This document shows positions 45,001 to 56,878 of a stretch of 64,000 nt of DNA, in pieces. Below the pieces are notes generated by a model, which was given only the letters and a program-made list of their open reading frames with translations, ran no database searches and was not told where the DNA came from. The position numbers were made by a program, and so were the translations under genes. Each line of letters starts with the position of its first letter. Positions within the stretch are counted from its first letter, which is position 1. Source of the stretch: Vicia villosa (Eukaryota; Streptophyta; Magnoliopsida; Fabales; Fabaceae); the NCBI RefSeq assembly GCF_029867415.1, contig NC_081185.1, positions 39,936,766 through 40,000,765 on the forward strand. Reading direction: 5' to 3'.

Positions 45001-45822
45001 GCAAAGAAATTCATTTTGAACCCTTTTACTTCACATTTTTCTTCTCAAAATTGTCCAACTTTGACAAGGCATATCTCCCTCAATTTTTAAGGTATGGAGG
45101 AGTTCTAGGACTTTTTGCAAACCTCTAGATGTCCTCTACAAGCCACTTTGGAATCTTTTTTCCATTTGAGGATTTTATCTTGATAATAATGGCTTTGACA
45201 AAAAACTGCTTTTGGTTGACATTCAAAAAGGACCTATAATCTTTTGATCCATATCTCTCAAATAAAGCATTTTTAGACTTGGCTTGTGAGATACAAAATT
45301 GTAGGGAATTCAATTTCATTCAAAATGTGCTTTGATTGGGAAATTTCTGATGTTCCATGTGAGAGTTATGGCTGGTCAAAGTTTATTTTAATTTCTCCTA
45401 TAAAAAACCCTAACTTAGAAACTTTTGGTTTTGTTGATTTCTGATCTTTTCTTGATGAATCATGATCATTCCTTGATCAATTGATGAATGATACTTCAAA
45501 ATAAGGTTGTTGACAAAAAAATCAGGAATTTTGGCTGTACTTTGACCACAGTTGACTTTTAGGTCAAACTAGTCGACTGTTGACTTTCTGAGCAATTGAG
45601 TGGTCAATCCTTGAAATTGAGACTTGAATTTTGTCATGGAGATAGTTTGAAACATCATAAGCCATATGAGATCCATTGGAGACCTTGATTTATTAATTTT
45701 CTTCAGAGAAATCAAAACCCTAATTCCTTCAGCCATGGTTTAGGAGGGTGTGTTATTGAGCATTGCACTTTGATATGAGTTTGAATAAGAGAAATGGGAT
45801 GGGTAAATTTTGGGGTATGACA
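45001..45822 (-). repeat. Element B 3' LTR, part proximal to the genes
   Basis: It aligns without length change to 59654-60475 of the 5' LTR. It ends TATGACA at 45822, next to the PPT. The 191 bp matching 59463-59653 are missing between this part and 25109, so the E/E' pile-up came with a local deletion. Confidence 0.88.
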
Positions 45823-47599
45823 GCTTCCCCTGTTCAATTTTCTTAAACATGAAGATGTAGAGTGGTTTGTATGCCAGTCGGTATCTGAAGGCAGAAGAGG
45901 ATTGAACAGTAGAGTACCTAGAAATTTGTACCATCGGGGACAGGCTTAGAGATGCCATCCGGATATTTGGGATATGAAGTGGGCTTTAAGATGCCACTTG
46001 TCTTGATAAGTTTTGAAATTTAGAACGAGTCCTACGTTAGACCATATCTGAACTTGAAGTGTTGAGAAATAGTTGTTGAAGGTTAGTCGTGTCAGCACCG
46101 TTCGTAGTGTCTGAATTAGACTTTGGAAAAGTTGGTCGTGTCTACACCATTCGTGATGATAGAATTAGATCTTTGAAGGTCGATCGTGTCAGTACCGTTC
46201 GTAGTAACTGAATTAGATCTTGTGTCGTGTCAGCACCGTTCGTAGTAACTGAATTAGACTTTGAAGGTTGATCATGTCAGTACCGTTCGTAGTAACTGAA
46301 TTAGATCTTTGGAAGTTTGCCGTGTCAGCACCGTTTGTAGTGACTGATTTAGACTTGGAGAGATGATCGTGTCTACACCGTTCGTGATGATAGAATTAGA
46401 TCTTTGAAGGTTGATTGTGTCAGCACCGTTCGTAGTAACTGAATTAGATCTTGTGTCGTGTCAACACCGTTCGTAGTAACTGAATTAGACATTGGAAAGT
46501 TAATCGTGTCCACACCGTTCCTGATGATGGAATTAGATCTTTGAGAGTTGACCGTCTCAGTACCGTTCGTAGTAACTGAATTAGATCGAAGATGTTGTTT
46601 ATTTGCTTGTACTTGTGTCCTGAAAAAGGTAAAGTTTATCTTTATGCAATGTCATGATACATGTATTATGTGATGAGTTTCTCAAAATAAATGAGAAACT
46701 TGTATGTTGTGCATGAGTTTATCATGAGACATTATGTGCAATGTATGGATATGTGTATGATATATGATGCATGAACATGTTTTATGCTATCTCTAAGAGA
46801 GTTGAATGACCCTATTTGGAAGACAGAGAAGTATCGGAGAATCGGCACTATCGAAGATGTAAACTCCGTTGGGGGATTGAATCTCTGTTGGGAAGAGGAC
46901 TTTTGATGATTACTCTGTGGGGATCCCTCCAGACTACTGACTTTGAGGGAGAACCTCTGGGTTACTTAGACATTGTCTTATTGCCTTTCCTGTCTTTTAC
47001 GAACATACAGGTATTTTGCAAAGGAAAAGATAAATGTTAATAGTGTTCATATGCATATGTTCATTCGATATTATCATTGGACGTTTGCGCATTCGAAAGA
47101 AAGAAATACTCGGGAGAGTAGAAAAGAAAAGTGACTTGTATTAAGAAAGAGCCATGAATAGGCAAAATAATATGAGAACATTTCTGTGTTTTTCTGAAAA
47201 GATGCAAAGTAAAAAAAAAAATAGCTATGTGGAAACAATCCTATTGAGTTTCAATTTGTCTATTGCTATTATGTCTTCAAGCATCTCATCCCTTGCTTGT
47301 TGGAGAAAGATGATTGAATCGGTCTGTGCCCTTTGAACTTGATCTTGCTAATAGAGCCGAATGATAGAAGATCTGAGCGAGACATAGTCGTACGCTTTAA
47401 TCCTTAACTTTTTACTAGGCTGCCCTTTCAGGTTTTCAGCCTACCAGGATACCCTTTTTTGCCCAAGTCGCCCTTTCGGGTTTTCAACTTGTCGGGTGTA
47501 CAAATGTTTTTATATATATCTCTAATTTTTGCCCGAACCCTTTTGGTTCGCCGGGATGCCCTTATTTTTGCCTAGGTACGTCGACCTAGCGGGTCTTAT
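45823..47599 (-). other. Element B 3' untranslated region and polypurine tract
   Basis: The minus-strand tract GAACAGGGGAAGC abuts the LTR. Further in come the tandem array (46085-46590), a region repeating phrases such as 'gccctttcgggttttca' (47410-47560), and the integrase stop at 47600. No additional ORF is credible. Confidence 0.75.
46085..46590. repeat. Tandem array of about 50-bp and shortened 37-bp units in B's 3' UTR
   Basis: About ten units are built on GTCGTGTCAGCACCGTTCGT, then AGTAACTGAATTAGAYCTT. Two variant types alternate: 'gtctacaccgttcgtgatgatagaattag' and 'gtcagcaccgttcgtagtaactgaattag'. The sequence is unrelated to E's 53-bp unit although both sit at the same place in the element. 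Confidence 0.85.
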
Positions 47600-50500
47600 T
47601 TATGCGTAGTATTTTTTGACTATGTCTGCGTTCACAGGGTGTGGAAAGTCTTCACCATCCATAGTAGTGAATATCATTGCTCCTCTAGAGAATATCTTCT
47701 TGATTACGAATGGTCCTTCATATGTGGGAGTCCACTTGCCCCTAGGATCTCCTTGTGGTAGAATAATTCGCTTTATAACCAAGTCACCAGTCTGGTATGC
47801 TTGTTGCTTGACTCTCTTGTTGAATGTCTTGATCATATGCTTCTGATATAGTTGCCCATGACAAACAACCGCAAGCCTCTTCTCGTCAATTAAGTTTATA
47901 TGGTCTATTCGAGTTTGGATCCATTCATCTGCGTCTAACTCTGCGTTCTTCATGATCCTCAGAGACGGAATCTGAACTTCAATCGGTAATACAGCTTCCA
48001 TGCCATAGACTAGTGAGAACGGGGTTGCCCCAGTTGAATTACGTGATGAGGTGCGATAACCATGAAGAGCGAATGGTAACATCTCATGACAATCCTTATA
48101 AGTCACCGTCATCTTCTGTACGATCTTCTTTATGTTCTTGTTGGCGGCCTTTACTGCGACATTCATCTTCGGTCTATAAGGAGAAGAGTTGTGGTGCTTG
48201 ATCTTGAACTACATGCAAAGTTCAGTATTCATCTTGTTGTTCAAGTTAGTACCATTGTCTGTGATAATCCTTTCGGGGATGCCATACCGACAGATGAGGG
48301 TATGCTTAATGAATCGGGCCACCACATTCTTGGTAACGGAAGCAAATGAAGCAGCTTCTACCCATTTTGTGAAGTAATCAATGGCCATGAGGATGAAGCG
48401 ATGTCCGTTATAAGCAGTAGGTTTGATTTCCCCGATCATATCAATGCCCCACATTGCATAAGGCCAAGGAGCAGTAAGAACATTCAATGGAACTGGATGT
48501 ACGTGTACTTTGTCAGCATAGATCTGACACTTATGACAAGTTCTGGAATGCTGATGGCAGTCAATTTCCATAATGGACCAGTAGTAACCCGCTCTCAAGA
48601 TCTTTTTAGCCATAGTATGTCCACTAGAGTGAGTTCCAAAGATACCGTCATGCATATCTTCCATAATCTCTTCTGCTTCCTTCTTGTTCATACAACGAAG
48701 CAGAGTTGAATCGTGATTGCGCTTGTATAGGGTACCATTACTCAGGAAGAATTTTGAAGCAAATCTTCTCAAGAACTTCTTGTCATTGATAGATTCCCCT
48801 TCAGGGTACTCCTGAGCTACGAGATATCTTTTTACTTCATGAAACCAAGGTTTTTCTTCGACCTCGTCAGTAGCTATCTCGTAACAGTATGCCGGTTCGT
48901 TGTGTCTTTCAATAATAACTATAGGAGCCTCATTGTCCCATCTGACCTTGAACATAAATGACATAGTAGCTAATGCGTTTGCGAATTGATTCTCCTCTCG
49001 GGGAATGTGTTCAAACGTAATCTCTTCGAAGTGAGGAATCAAAGATAACACCAAATCCTTGTAAGGCATGAGATTAGGATGCTTTGTGTCCCATTCTCCT
49101 TTGATCTGACTAATTACTAGGGCTGAATCCCCATATACTTCCAAGAACTTGATTCTTAAGTCAATAGCAGCTCTGAGACCTAAGATACATGCTTCATACT
49201 CAGCCATATTGTTGGTACAATTGAAACATAATCTTGCTGTGAACGGGGTGTGTTCACCTGTTGGAGAGATAATCATAGCGCCAATACCATTACCAAGTGC
49301 ATTCGAAGCTCCGTCAAAAACCATGGTCCATCGGGATCCTGGTTCAGATCCTTCATCCGGACCAGGTTGTTCGTAATCAGTAACAAGCATAATATCTTCA
49401 TCTGGGAATTTAAAACTCATGGATTGATAATCGTCTACAGCTTGTTGGGCCAAGTGGTCTGCCAACACGCTTCCTTTGATTGCTTTCTGTGTTGTATACT
49501 GAATGTCGTATTCTGTTAGTATCATTTGCCACCTTGCTATTCGTCCAGAGAGAGCGGGTTTTTCAAACACATACTTAATAGGATCCATTCTAGAGATCAA
49601 TAAAGTGGTATGGTTCAACATATACTATCTCAGTCGGCGAGCAGCCCATGCCAAAGCACATCAAGTTTTCTCGAGCAGTGAGTATCTTGTTTCACAGTCG
49701 GTAAACTTTTTGCTAAGGTAGTATATTGCATGCTCTTTTCGACCTGACTCGTCATGTTGCCCCAGTACACACCCCATTGAGTTCTCCAACACTATTAAAT
49801 ACATAATTAGAGGCCTTCCTTCAACCGGTGGTATCATAATTGGAGGTTCTTGAAGGTACTTCTTGATCTTGTCAAAGGCTTCTTGACATTAGTCATTCCA
49901 TTTCACTGCTTGACCTTTCCTCAGTAACTTGAAGATCGGCTCACAAGTGGCGGTCAGATGGGAAATAAACCTGGCAATGTAGTTCAAACGTCCCAAGAAT
50001 CCTCTAACTTCTTTCTCATTCCGTAGAACCGGCATTTCTTATATGGCTTTTACTTTCACATGGCCGACTTCAATACCTTTACTGCTAACCACGAACCCTA
50101 GTAGCTTACCAGACCTCACGCCAAAAGTACACTTGTTCGGATTCAGTCTTAACTTGTATTTCTTCAACCTATCAAACAACTTCTGCAAGTGGACCATATG
50201 TTCTTATTCAGTGTTGGACTTTGCAATCATATCATCAACATAGACCTCTATCTCTTTATGAATCATATCATGGAACAGAGCTACCATTACACGCTGATAC
50301 GTTGCCCCTGCGTTCTTAAACCCGAATGGCATGACTTTGTAACAGAAGGTGCCCCAAGGAGAAGTGAAAGTCGTCTTTTCCATGTCTTTGGGTGCCATCT
50401 TAATCTGATTGTAACCTGAGAAACCATCCATGAAGGAAAACACTTTGCATTACGCAGTACTGTCAACTAGGATATCAATATGTGGTAGGGGAAAATCATC

Positions 50501-51071
50501 TTTAGGACTTGCTCGATTCAAATCTCTGTAGTCTACGCATATTCTGACCTTTCTGTCCTTCTTAGGTACCGGTACTATATTGGCGATCCACGATGGATAA
50601 CTCACAACTTTCAAGAAGCCGACATTGAACTGTTTCTCAACCTCTTCTTTGATCTTTTGAGCCATGTCAGGTCTGCTTCTTCGTAACTTCTGTTTAACCG
50701 GAGGACTGTTTTCTTTGATAGGTAGACGGTGAACCACAATATCAGTATCGAGCCCAGGCATATCTTCGTAGGACTAAGCAAATATCTCAACATTGTCTCA
50801 TAACATCTGGATTAATCTCTGTTTGATAACATCCTCTAGTCCGGCCCCTATCTTGATTTCTTTATTTTCTTCGTCAGTACCTATATTCACGATCTCAATT
50901 GGCTCTTCGTGCGGCTGTATAGTCTTTTCTTCTTGCTCTAGCAATCTGGCGAGTTCTCTGGGCACTTTGCAATCTTCCTCACCTTCATCCTCAGCTTGGT
51001 AGATCGGATTTTCAAAGTCATATATAGCAATAGCAGAGTCGTTATCAATAGGATCCATAGTGGATATGGAT
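47600..51071 (-). pseudogene. pol: Ogre pol second exon: RT, RNase H, archaeal-type RNase H, integrase
   Basis: One continuous frame runs from the predicted acceptor at 51072 to the stop at 47600. An acidic linker (MDPIDNDSAIAIYDFENP) is followed by RT (KVRICVDYRDLN; YVDD in EVYVDDMIAKS near 50220), RNase H, then the second, archaeal-type RNase H (WTMVFDGASNALG, NNMAEYEAC, GDSALVISQ) that marks the Tat lineage. Integrase follows with its zinc finger (CHKCQIYAD), D (MWGIDMIGE) and D (RIITDNGTN). The third acid is lost: Lys stands in the MNVAVKAANKN motif where the family has Glu. In-frame stops are at 50798, 50774, 50450, 50204, 50039, 49889, about 49662, about 49626 and 48209 (left coordinates). 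I see no frameshift. Death is by point mutation, several consistent with C-to-T change. Confidence 0.9.
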
Positions 51072-51334
51072 CTGCAGTGTATTATGTGGGTGTGTGTAAG
51101 AACACATAGCTATAGAAAAGTAAAGAAAATAAAAGCGAACACGCAGTTTTGAATACGAAACGTCCAATGCTTTATTGAATGAAAATATGCTTATGAAATG
51201 ACAAGCCCTAACAATGGACCATTGTGCCCCGGGAAAGACACACGGCTTTAAAGTTTATTGTTTATTGAGATACAGAAATTAAAATTGGGAAACATAAAAG
51301 AAAGCAAAACAAAACTAAGAACGGAAATTACTAC
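51072..51334 (-). other. Predicted intron between protease and RT of Ogre element B
   Basis: On the minus strand the donor GTAGTA starts at 51334 and the acceptor CTGCAG ends at 51072, preceded by a T/C-rich stretch (263 bp). Splicing removes the TAG at 51331-51333 and joins ...ISYNQ to SISTMDPIDND in frame. Ogre elements are known to need splicing at this position to make gag-pol. The exact sites are my inference from the sequence. Confidence 0.7.
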
Positions 51335-54300
51335 TGATTATAGGAGATAGAGACAATGTCTTCAGTCTTCCAGTTGCCCAGCCCTTTGTCTGATGTAGGA
51401 AAGATCCACTTGTCCAGGTTGCAATTATCTTCATCTTCTCCAATGGCATTGACCCTTTTGCTGATGAAACGATACTTCAAACCTTCTGGACGAGAACGTC
51501 GTTCTCCGTTCTGATCTTTAGCAGTGCAGCCTAAACCTCACTTGTTGGATTTGTACGGAATATCAAGGAGTTGCCCCCAGATAGCACAGCCACCTTCTTC
51601 TACCACAACCCTAGCATCCTTCAGAGAAACCATTGTAGGAGGAATTCTAGTAACTTTAGGAACAGTATGGATAGGCTTAGTCTCGGGAACCACCTGAGGG
51701 ACCAATTCAAACGCTTGGCGGGGAGATTCAAAAGCTTCTCTAGTGAACTCAACATACCTGGTCTCTTCTATGAAGCTCACAACGTATTCTTCCTCGCCAT
51801 ACACAGTGACAATCTTGCCTTTTGCTTGATATTTCAGTTTTTGATGCAGAGTCGAAGTCACAGCATTTGCCCCATATATCCAAGGGCGTCCAAGCAGACA
51901 GGAATAAGCGGGATGGATTTCCATCACATAGAACACGGTGTTGAAAGTATGAGAACCTACTCTGATTGGGAGCTCCACTTCACCATATACCGTACTCATT
52001 GAACTGTCGAAAGCTTTCACTATCACATCACTGGATTTCAGCACGATTCCTTCGGGGTTGAGTTTATACAAAACCAACTTGGGTAGCACATTCAGTGATG
52101 AACCATTGTCAACTAATACGTGGGCCAGAGTGGTGCCCCCATATTCAATGGAAATGTGCAGCGCCTTGTTATCATTCTTTCCACTGGGACTTAGATCAGC
52201 ATCAAAAAACCCAAGGTAGTTGTCTGTCGTCAGATTTGCAATAGAATTCTCTAGTTGAGTGACAGAAATCTCTTGTGGCACATGGGCAGCCTCTAGAAAC
52301 TTCATCATAGCTTTGGCGTGAGTCTTGGAACAACTTAGGAGCGACAGCATAGAGATCTTGGAAGGAGTATGCCCCATCTGTTCAACAATGTCATAATCAC
52401 TTTTCCGGATGATCTTCAAGAACTCATTGGCTTCTTCAGAAGATGGATTTTCAGTAATAGTCTCAATTGGTGTCTGGACAGGTTCATGCAACGGTCCTTT
52501 ACCTCGAGTATCAGCATTTTGATTAGGAGTAGGGGTACTAGCAGGTGCAGCATTGTTCGGAGAGATTTCTGGAGAAAACACTCTTTCGCTTCTTGTCACT
52601 CTACTAGTTCCAGCAATATTACCCACATCAGGATTAACGTCTTCAACAACTTTGTCGGATACCAGCTCTTGTTTAACCCCCTGAATATAGACCTCAGCAC
52701 CATAGTTCCAAGGGATAGCCTTATTAGAAGAATATGGGATTGGACCAGGTTTAGTGATGATCACAGGAGCCACACGGGGTTCAGCAGAAATCCTGAATGG
52801 AGCTTTAGTAGGGATCTTCAACGGAGCTTTGGAAATTACCGACACGTCTTCAATCTTCAAGCCACGGGAGAAAACTTCGCACAAATTCTCTATACAAGGA
52901 ATCTTTTCATATCTGATAGTGCGACGTTCCATCCAGCCTTGAATTCCTCTTTTCATATTCTCACAACCATTGGGCTGGGATGCACAATAATAACAACCTG
53001 GGTCGCACCCTGAAAATAAACCAGCTTGCAGCAGCTTTCTCTTGATGTCAGGGAGAGGAGTTGATAGATCTCTCACATTGTAGACATGGACTGTGTCTAT
53101 GATAGTGTTAACAGCCTTGTCATGTTTTGGCATGGGGGCAGTAATGACATTCAGAGTTTCCGGCGGGTCAAACTCGATTTCACCAGCATCTATCATGTCT
53201 TGAATCTTATTTTTCAATGCCCAGCGGTTATCACCATTGTGTACAGGACTATTAGAGTGGTACACACATTTTACATTAAGATCATAGTTTGGAGACGTAG
53301 TAGTGACATTCTTCGGAGGATCTCTTATAGTGATCAAATTGGCCTTTAAGAGATGTTGCAGTGCTTGAGATAAAGGCATGTTGATCTTAGTGAATTGCCT
53401 TCTAGATGCGTCTGACCTACGCTGATACCCTTGTCTGGGAGTTTGTTGAGATGTTGGTGTAGAGATTAGAACGGCTCCAACAGACTGATTCTGATCATTC
53501 TTACTACGGCCCCTCTGACTATGAACAGCATTAGACTCGTTCCTTCCATGGTATGGCTTCTTGGTAGTACCAGAAGTGGCGCATACTTGAATCTTCCCAC
53601 TTCGAATTCCACTCTCGACACGTTCTCCAGTCAATATCAGATCAGTGAAACCAGATGAGGAACTACCCAGCAGGTGACTATAGAATGGCCCAGTTAGTGT
53701 GCCCATGAACATGTCCACCAATTCCCTATCAGTCAAAGAAGGTTGAACTCTTCCAGCTAGATCTCTCCACTTTTGAGCATACTCCTTGAAACTTTCCTTA
53801 GGTCCCATAGACATGTTTTGTAATTGCATGCGAGTTGGTGCAAGGTCAGCGTTGTATTGATATTGCTTGTAAAAAGCAGCAGCCATGTCCTCCCAGGTGC
53901 GGATGCTAGCACTCTCCAGCTGATTATACCATTCCAGTTGAGTTCCAGACAAACTTTCTTAGAAGAAATGAATCCATAGTCTTTTGTCTTCAGTGTGAGG
54001 TTGAATCTTTCTCACATATGATTGCAGATGCATCTTAGGACAAGAAAATCCATCATATTTAGCAAAAGTTGGAGTCTTGAACTTTGGAGGAATAACAACT
54101 CCAGGAATGAGCCCCAGCTCTTCGAAATCCAGCCCAGGTACCTTATGAATTTCCATATTTCTCAATCGTTCCTCTAATAGCCTGTACTTCTCATCAGCAT
54201 AGTCTTCTTCATGGAAATAGTCTTCTTCGTTCTCATCTTGATTAGCAGAGCCTACGTTACTTCCAGCATTGGTCTTAACACTGATATCATCATCTTCTTC

Positions 54301-54489
54301 TTCCTCGTCTTTGGGAATTTCAGCTTCTTCCGCCTTTCTGGGAGGGCCCTTGAATCTTCTTCCCAGGTTGAAAACACCTTTAGGTTTCTTAGCTTTCTTA
54401 TTCTTAGTCAAGAGGGACAAATTTAGAATCAGAGCTTGGAACTCAGCATTCTGAGCTTGGAGATTTTTGACAGATTGTTCAAGATCCAT
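51335..54489 (-). pseudogene. gag: Ogre gag-protease (first exon of gag-pol)
   Basis: The ATG at 54489 (MDLEQSVKNLQAQNAEFQ) starts a coiled, charged N-terminus. The gag core follows (TQLEWYNQLESASIRTWEDM, TRMQLQNMSMGPKESFKEYA, ELVDMFMGTL), then a basic linker, a knuckle CVYHSNSPVHNGDNRW in which the last Cys is lost (element C keeps it), a long linker, and aspartic protease with DNGSSLNVLP. The frame continues past protease to the intron donor. Two in-frame stops break it: TAA at 53957-53959, where element C has Gln in the same context (LWIHFF), and TGA at 51538-51540 after YKSNK. Gag would package the RNA. Protease would process it. Confidence 0.88.
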
Positions 54490-54732
54490 TTTCTCACTGA
54501 AATAAACAGCGGAAAGATGAGATATTTGCTTTATAAAACCTGTGATGTAATGAGTATGAATGGTATGATTATGCGTATGCAATGTTTTCAAGGAGTTTAA
54601 AGGCTTTTTAACACATTTAAAGAAAGAAAATAGAAGCAAAATAAATTAATAACTCAACTGAAAACCAATATATTATAAGTTTTATAGTTACATCAAAAGG
54701 TACTGAAAATAATAAAATAAAATAAAAAGAAA

Positions 54733-56149
54733 TCAATCTTCAAGTCGGCGCTTCCTCTTCAAACTCCTGATCTCTTCCTTATGAGCTTTGATCATTTTGT
54801 TCCTTTCCTGAACAAGCCTATCAATCTCTTGTTCCCATGAATGTATTTGATCTAGGGAGATAAAATCTTCGATCCTCCATTTACGGGAGAAATAGTCAAG
54901 CATACCGTCTCGCTCTTTAGCATCAGACACTAACACTGCCTTTTCAGCCTCAACCTCATGTAAGCGCTTTTCAAGATCAGCTTTTTCTTGTCTCAAGTGA
55001 GCAACAGTGGCCGCGAGGTTTTCGTCCGGAGCGAGTACATAAGGGTCCACCTCTACAGGAATGACTGGAGGAGTAATCCTTGGAACTACAGGTGTGTCAA
55101 ATGGATATGGTATTCCAAACTCAACGACTCGATCGTAAATCCATCTAAAATAGAGGTCTAAAGGAGTATAGTTTCTTAATCCCAAATCTCTTATACCCAC
55201 CTTTTTTACCTCGTACCAAGCTTTAATGAAGCGGCCTTTTTTCTCGGTTGTATCGGAATCGTAGTCGAAATTTTCCGCACTAAGATATATGGAACGTGGC
55301 CTATCTTTCAAAGCAAAACCAAACTGATGTCGAGCAAGGATAGGATTGTAAGTGATTCCCCCTCGGGTACCAAGAAGAGGCACATTAGGAAATTCTCCGC
55401 AACGATCAAATAACTGGATTCCCTCGAACTCTTTTTGATGCCAGATGATGTCATCATAAGAAAGCTTCATAATTCTCTGAATCCAAGTCAAACCTTCTTC
55501 ATTCCTTATCACTGATCCAGGCAAGTGCGAAATAAACCACTTGTGCAGAAGAGGAATACATCCGAGAACACAACCTTGTCTTTTTGATACTCTAGCATTG
55601 ATGGAATGCAACAAATCACCAAGTAGAGTGGGAACAGGATTCTTGCTAAGGAAGATCTTAATAGCAGCCCTATCAACAACTTTGTCGCAACGGTGAAACA
55701 AAACTTGTCCATATATCAGCAACGTTAGAACACTTTCCAAAGCATCCATGCTTAAGGCTTCAGCAAAAATCTTGGCCTTCTCGTATAAGAAATCCACAGG
55801 TATCCCAGAATAAGTGTAAAGCAGTAGCAATGTCTTCCAACTTAGGACCTCCTTCCTCACCAGCGTAAGGAATTTGATCAGGTATGGGGATGTCCATTAT
55901 GTGAGAAAACTCTTCCAATGTTGGTACCAGTTGAAAATCTCTATAAGTAAAACAATGAGTAAGAGGATCATAAAACTGCATCATGGAATTGAGGAGAGCT
56001 TCATCCACTTTGGTTCGCATCAAACTTATCAGTTTGTTGAGAGGCTCGGTGAGGACGAGAGAACCAGTAATATCATCACATAAGAGCTTTAGTGTAGTAG
56101 GTACTTTCTTGAAGTTGAGAAAGAAAGGCTTACGGATTAGGATTTCCAT
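54733..56149 (-). pseudogene. Ogre ORF1 with plant-mobile-domain-like region and coiled-coil C-terminus
   Basis: ORF1 upstream of gag is a hallmark of Ogre. The first 110 residues (56149 to about 55815: MEILIRKPFFLNFKKV, MQFYDPLTHCFTYRDFQLVPTLEE) resemble the plant mobile domain family shared by host genes and transposons. The frame shifts at about 55815-55830 and continues in the next frame (SGIPVDFLYEKAKIFAEAL) to the stop at 54733. After a Pro-rich spacer (PRITPPVIPVEVDPY) the C-terminus is heptad-like (ENLAATVAHLRQEKADLEKRL) and ends in KRKRR. The family's function is unknown. Neither non-autonomous relative (A, C) has this ORF. It is broken here by the frameshift. Confidence 0.8.
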
Positions 56150-56856
56150 TTTCAGATAACCTACAAAACAAAGTATGGTTAAAAAAAACCTTTTTCTCCT
56201 TGAAATGGGTTAGCCATGTTATGAATGCATGTATGCATGATGCATCACAGAAAAACAAATCCACACAAATCACACAATTTTTGGGTTAAGGCTTGCATGG
56301 AGTATGATCAGGTGCCCTTCCCAAAGGTACTTCTACGGATAAGATGAAATCAACAACGGGTTCTACCAGTTATTCAGAATTGTCAGCCCTTCTAAAGCAC
56401 CCTCGGACAAGATACATTCTTATCATGCAATGATACTTTGAGAAAGAACCTATCTGAATTGTAGTATCGGGTAGCGACTAGGTTCTCAACATTTGTCAAG
56501 AGTAGTCCCCCCACTACGTTCCTAAAGGACAAGATGGGTTAAAGGTGACTAAAGGTCCTTGAGCTCCGGCGCACCCACAGGCACATACATAGACCTCCCT
56601 CATTTGAGAAAGGTGTGCATATAGCTATGGAGTTCTAACTCACGCGTGAACTTCATATTGACTCATCTCCCACATATGTGAAAGAGGTCGCCATGACTAT
56701 GTCACTCCTATCTTAAGTGTACTTGAATCCGGGTGTAGGATTCGTCCTTCATTTATTTCCCAAAGCGTCCTTGAAAAATAAATCAAGAAAAGCAAACAAT
56801 AGAAAACATTTAAGTGATCCTAAACTTTTAAGGTAACCCCTCTTTTATTCGAAAAA
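56150..56856 (-). other. Element B 5' untranslated region
   Basis: The leader between PBS and ORF1 is collinear with 1018-1770 of A and 21240-22011 of C but lacks their hairpin repeats. No coding sequence was seen. Confidence 0.75.
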
Positions 56857-56874
56857 TCCCCAGCAGAGTCGCCA
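56857..56874 (-). other. Primer-binding site of element B
   Basis: TGGCGACTCTGCTGGGGA on the minus strand, 4 nt from the LTR end. Confidence 0.88.
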
Positions 56875-56878
56875 GTTC

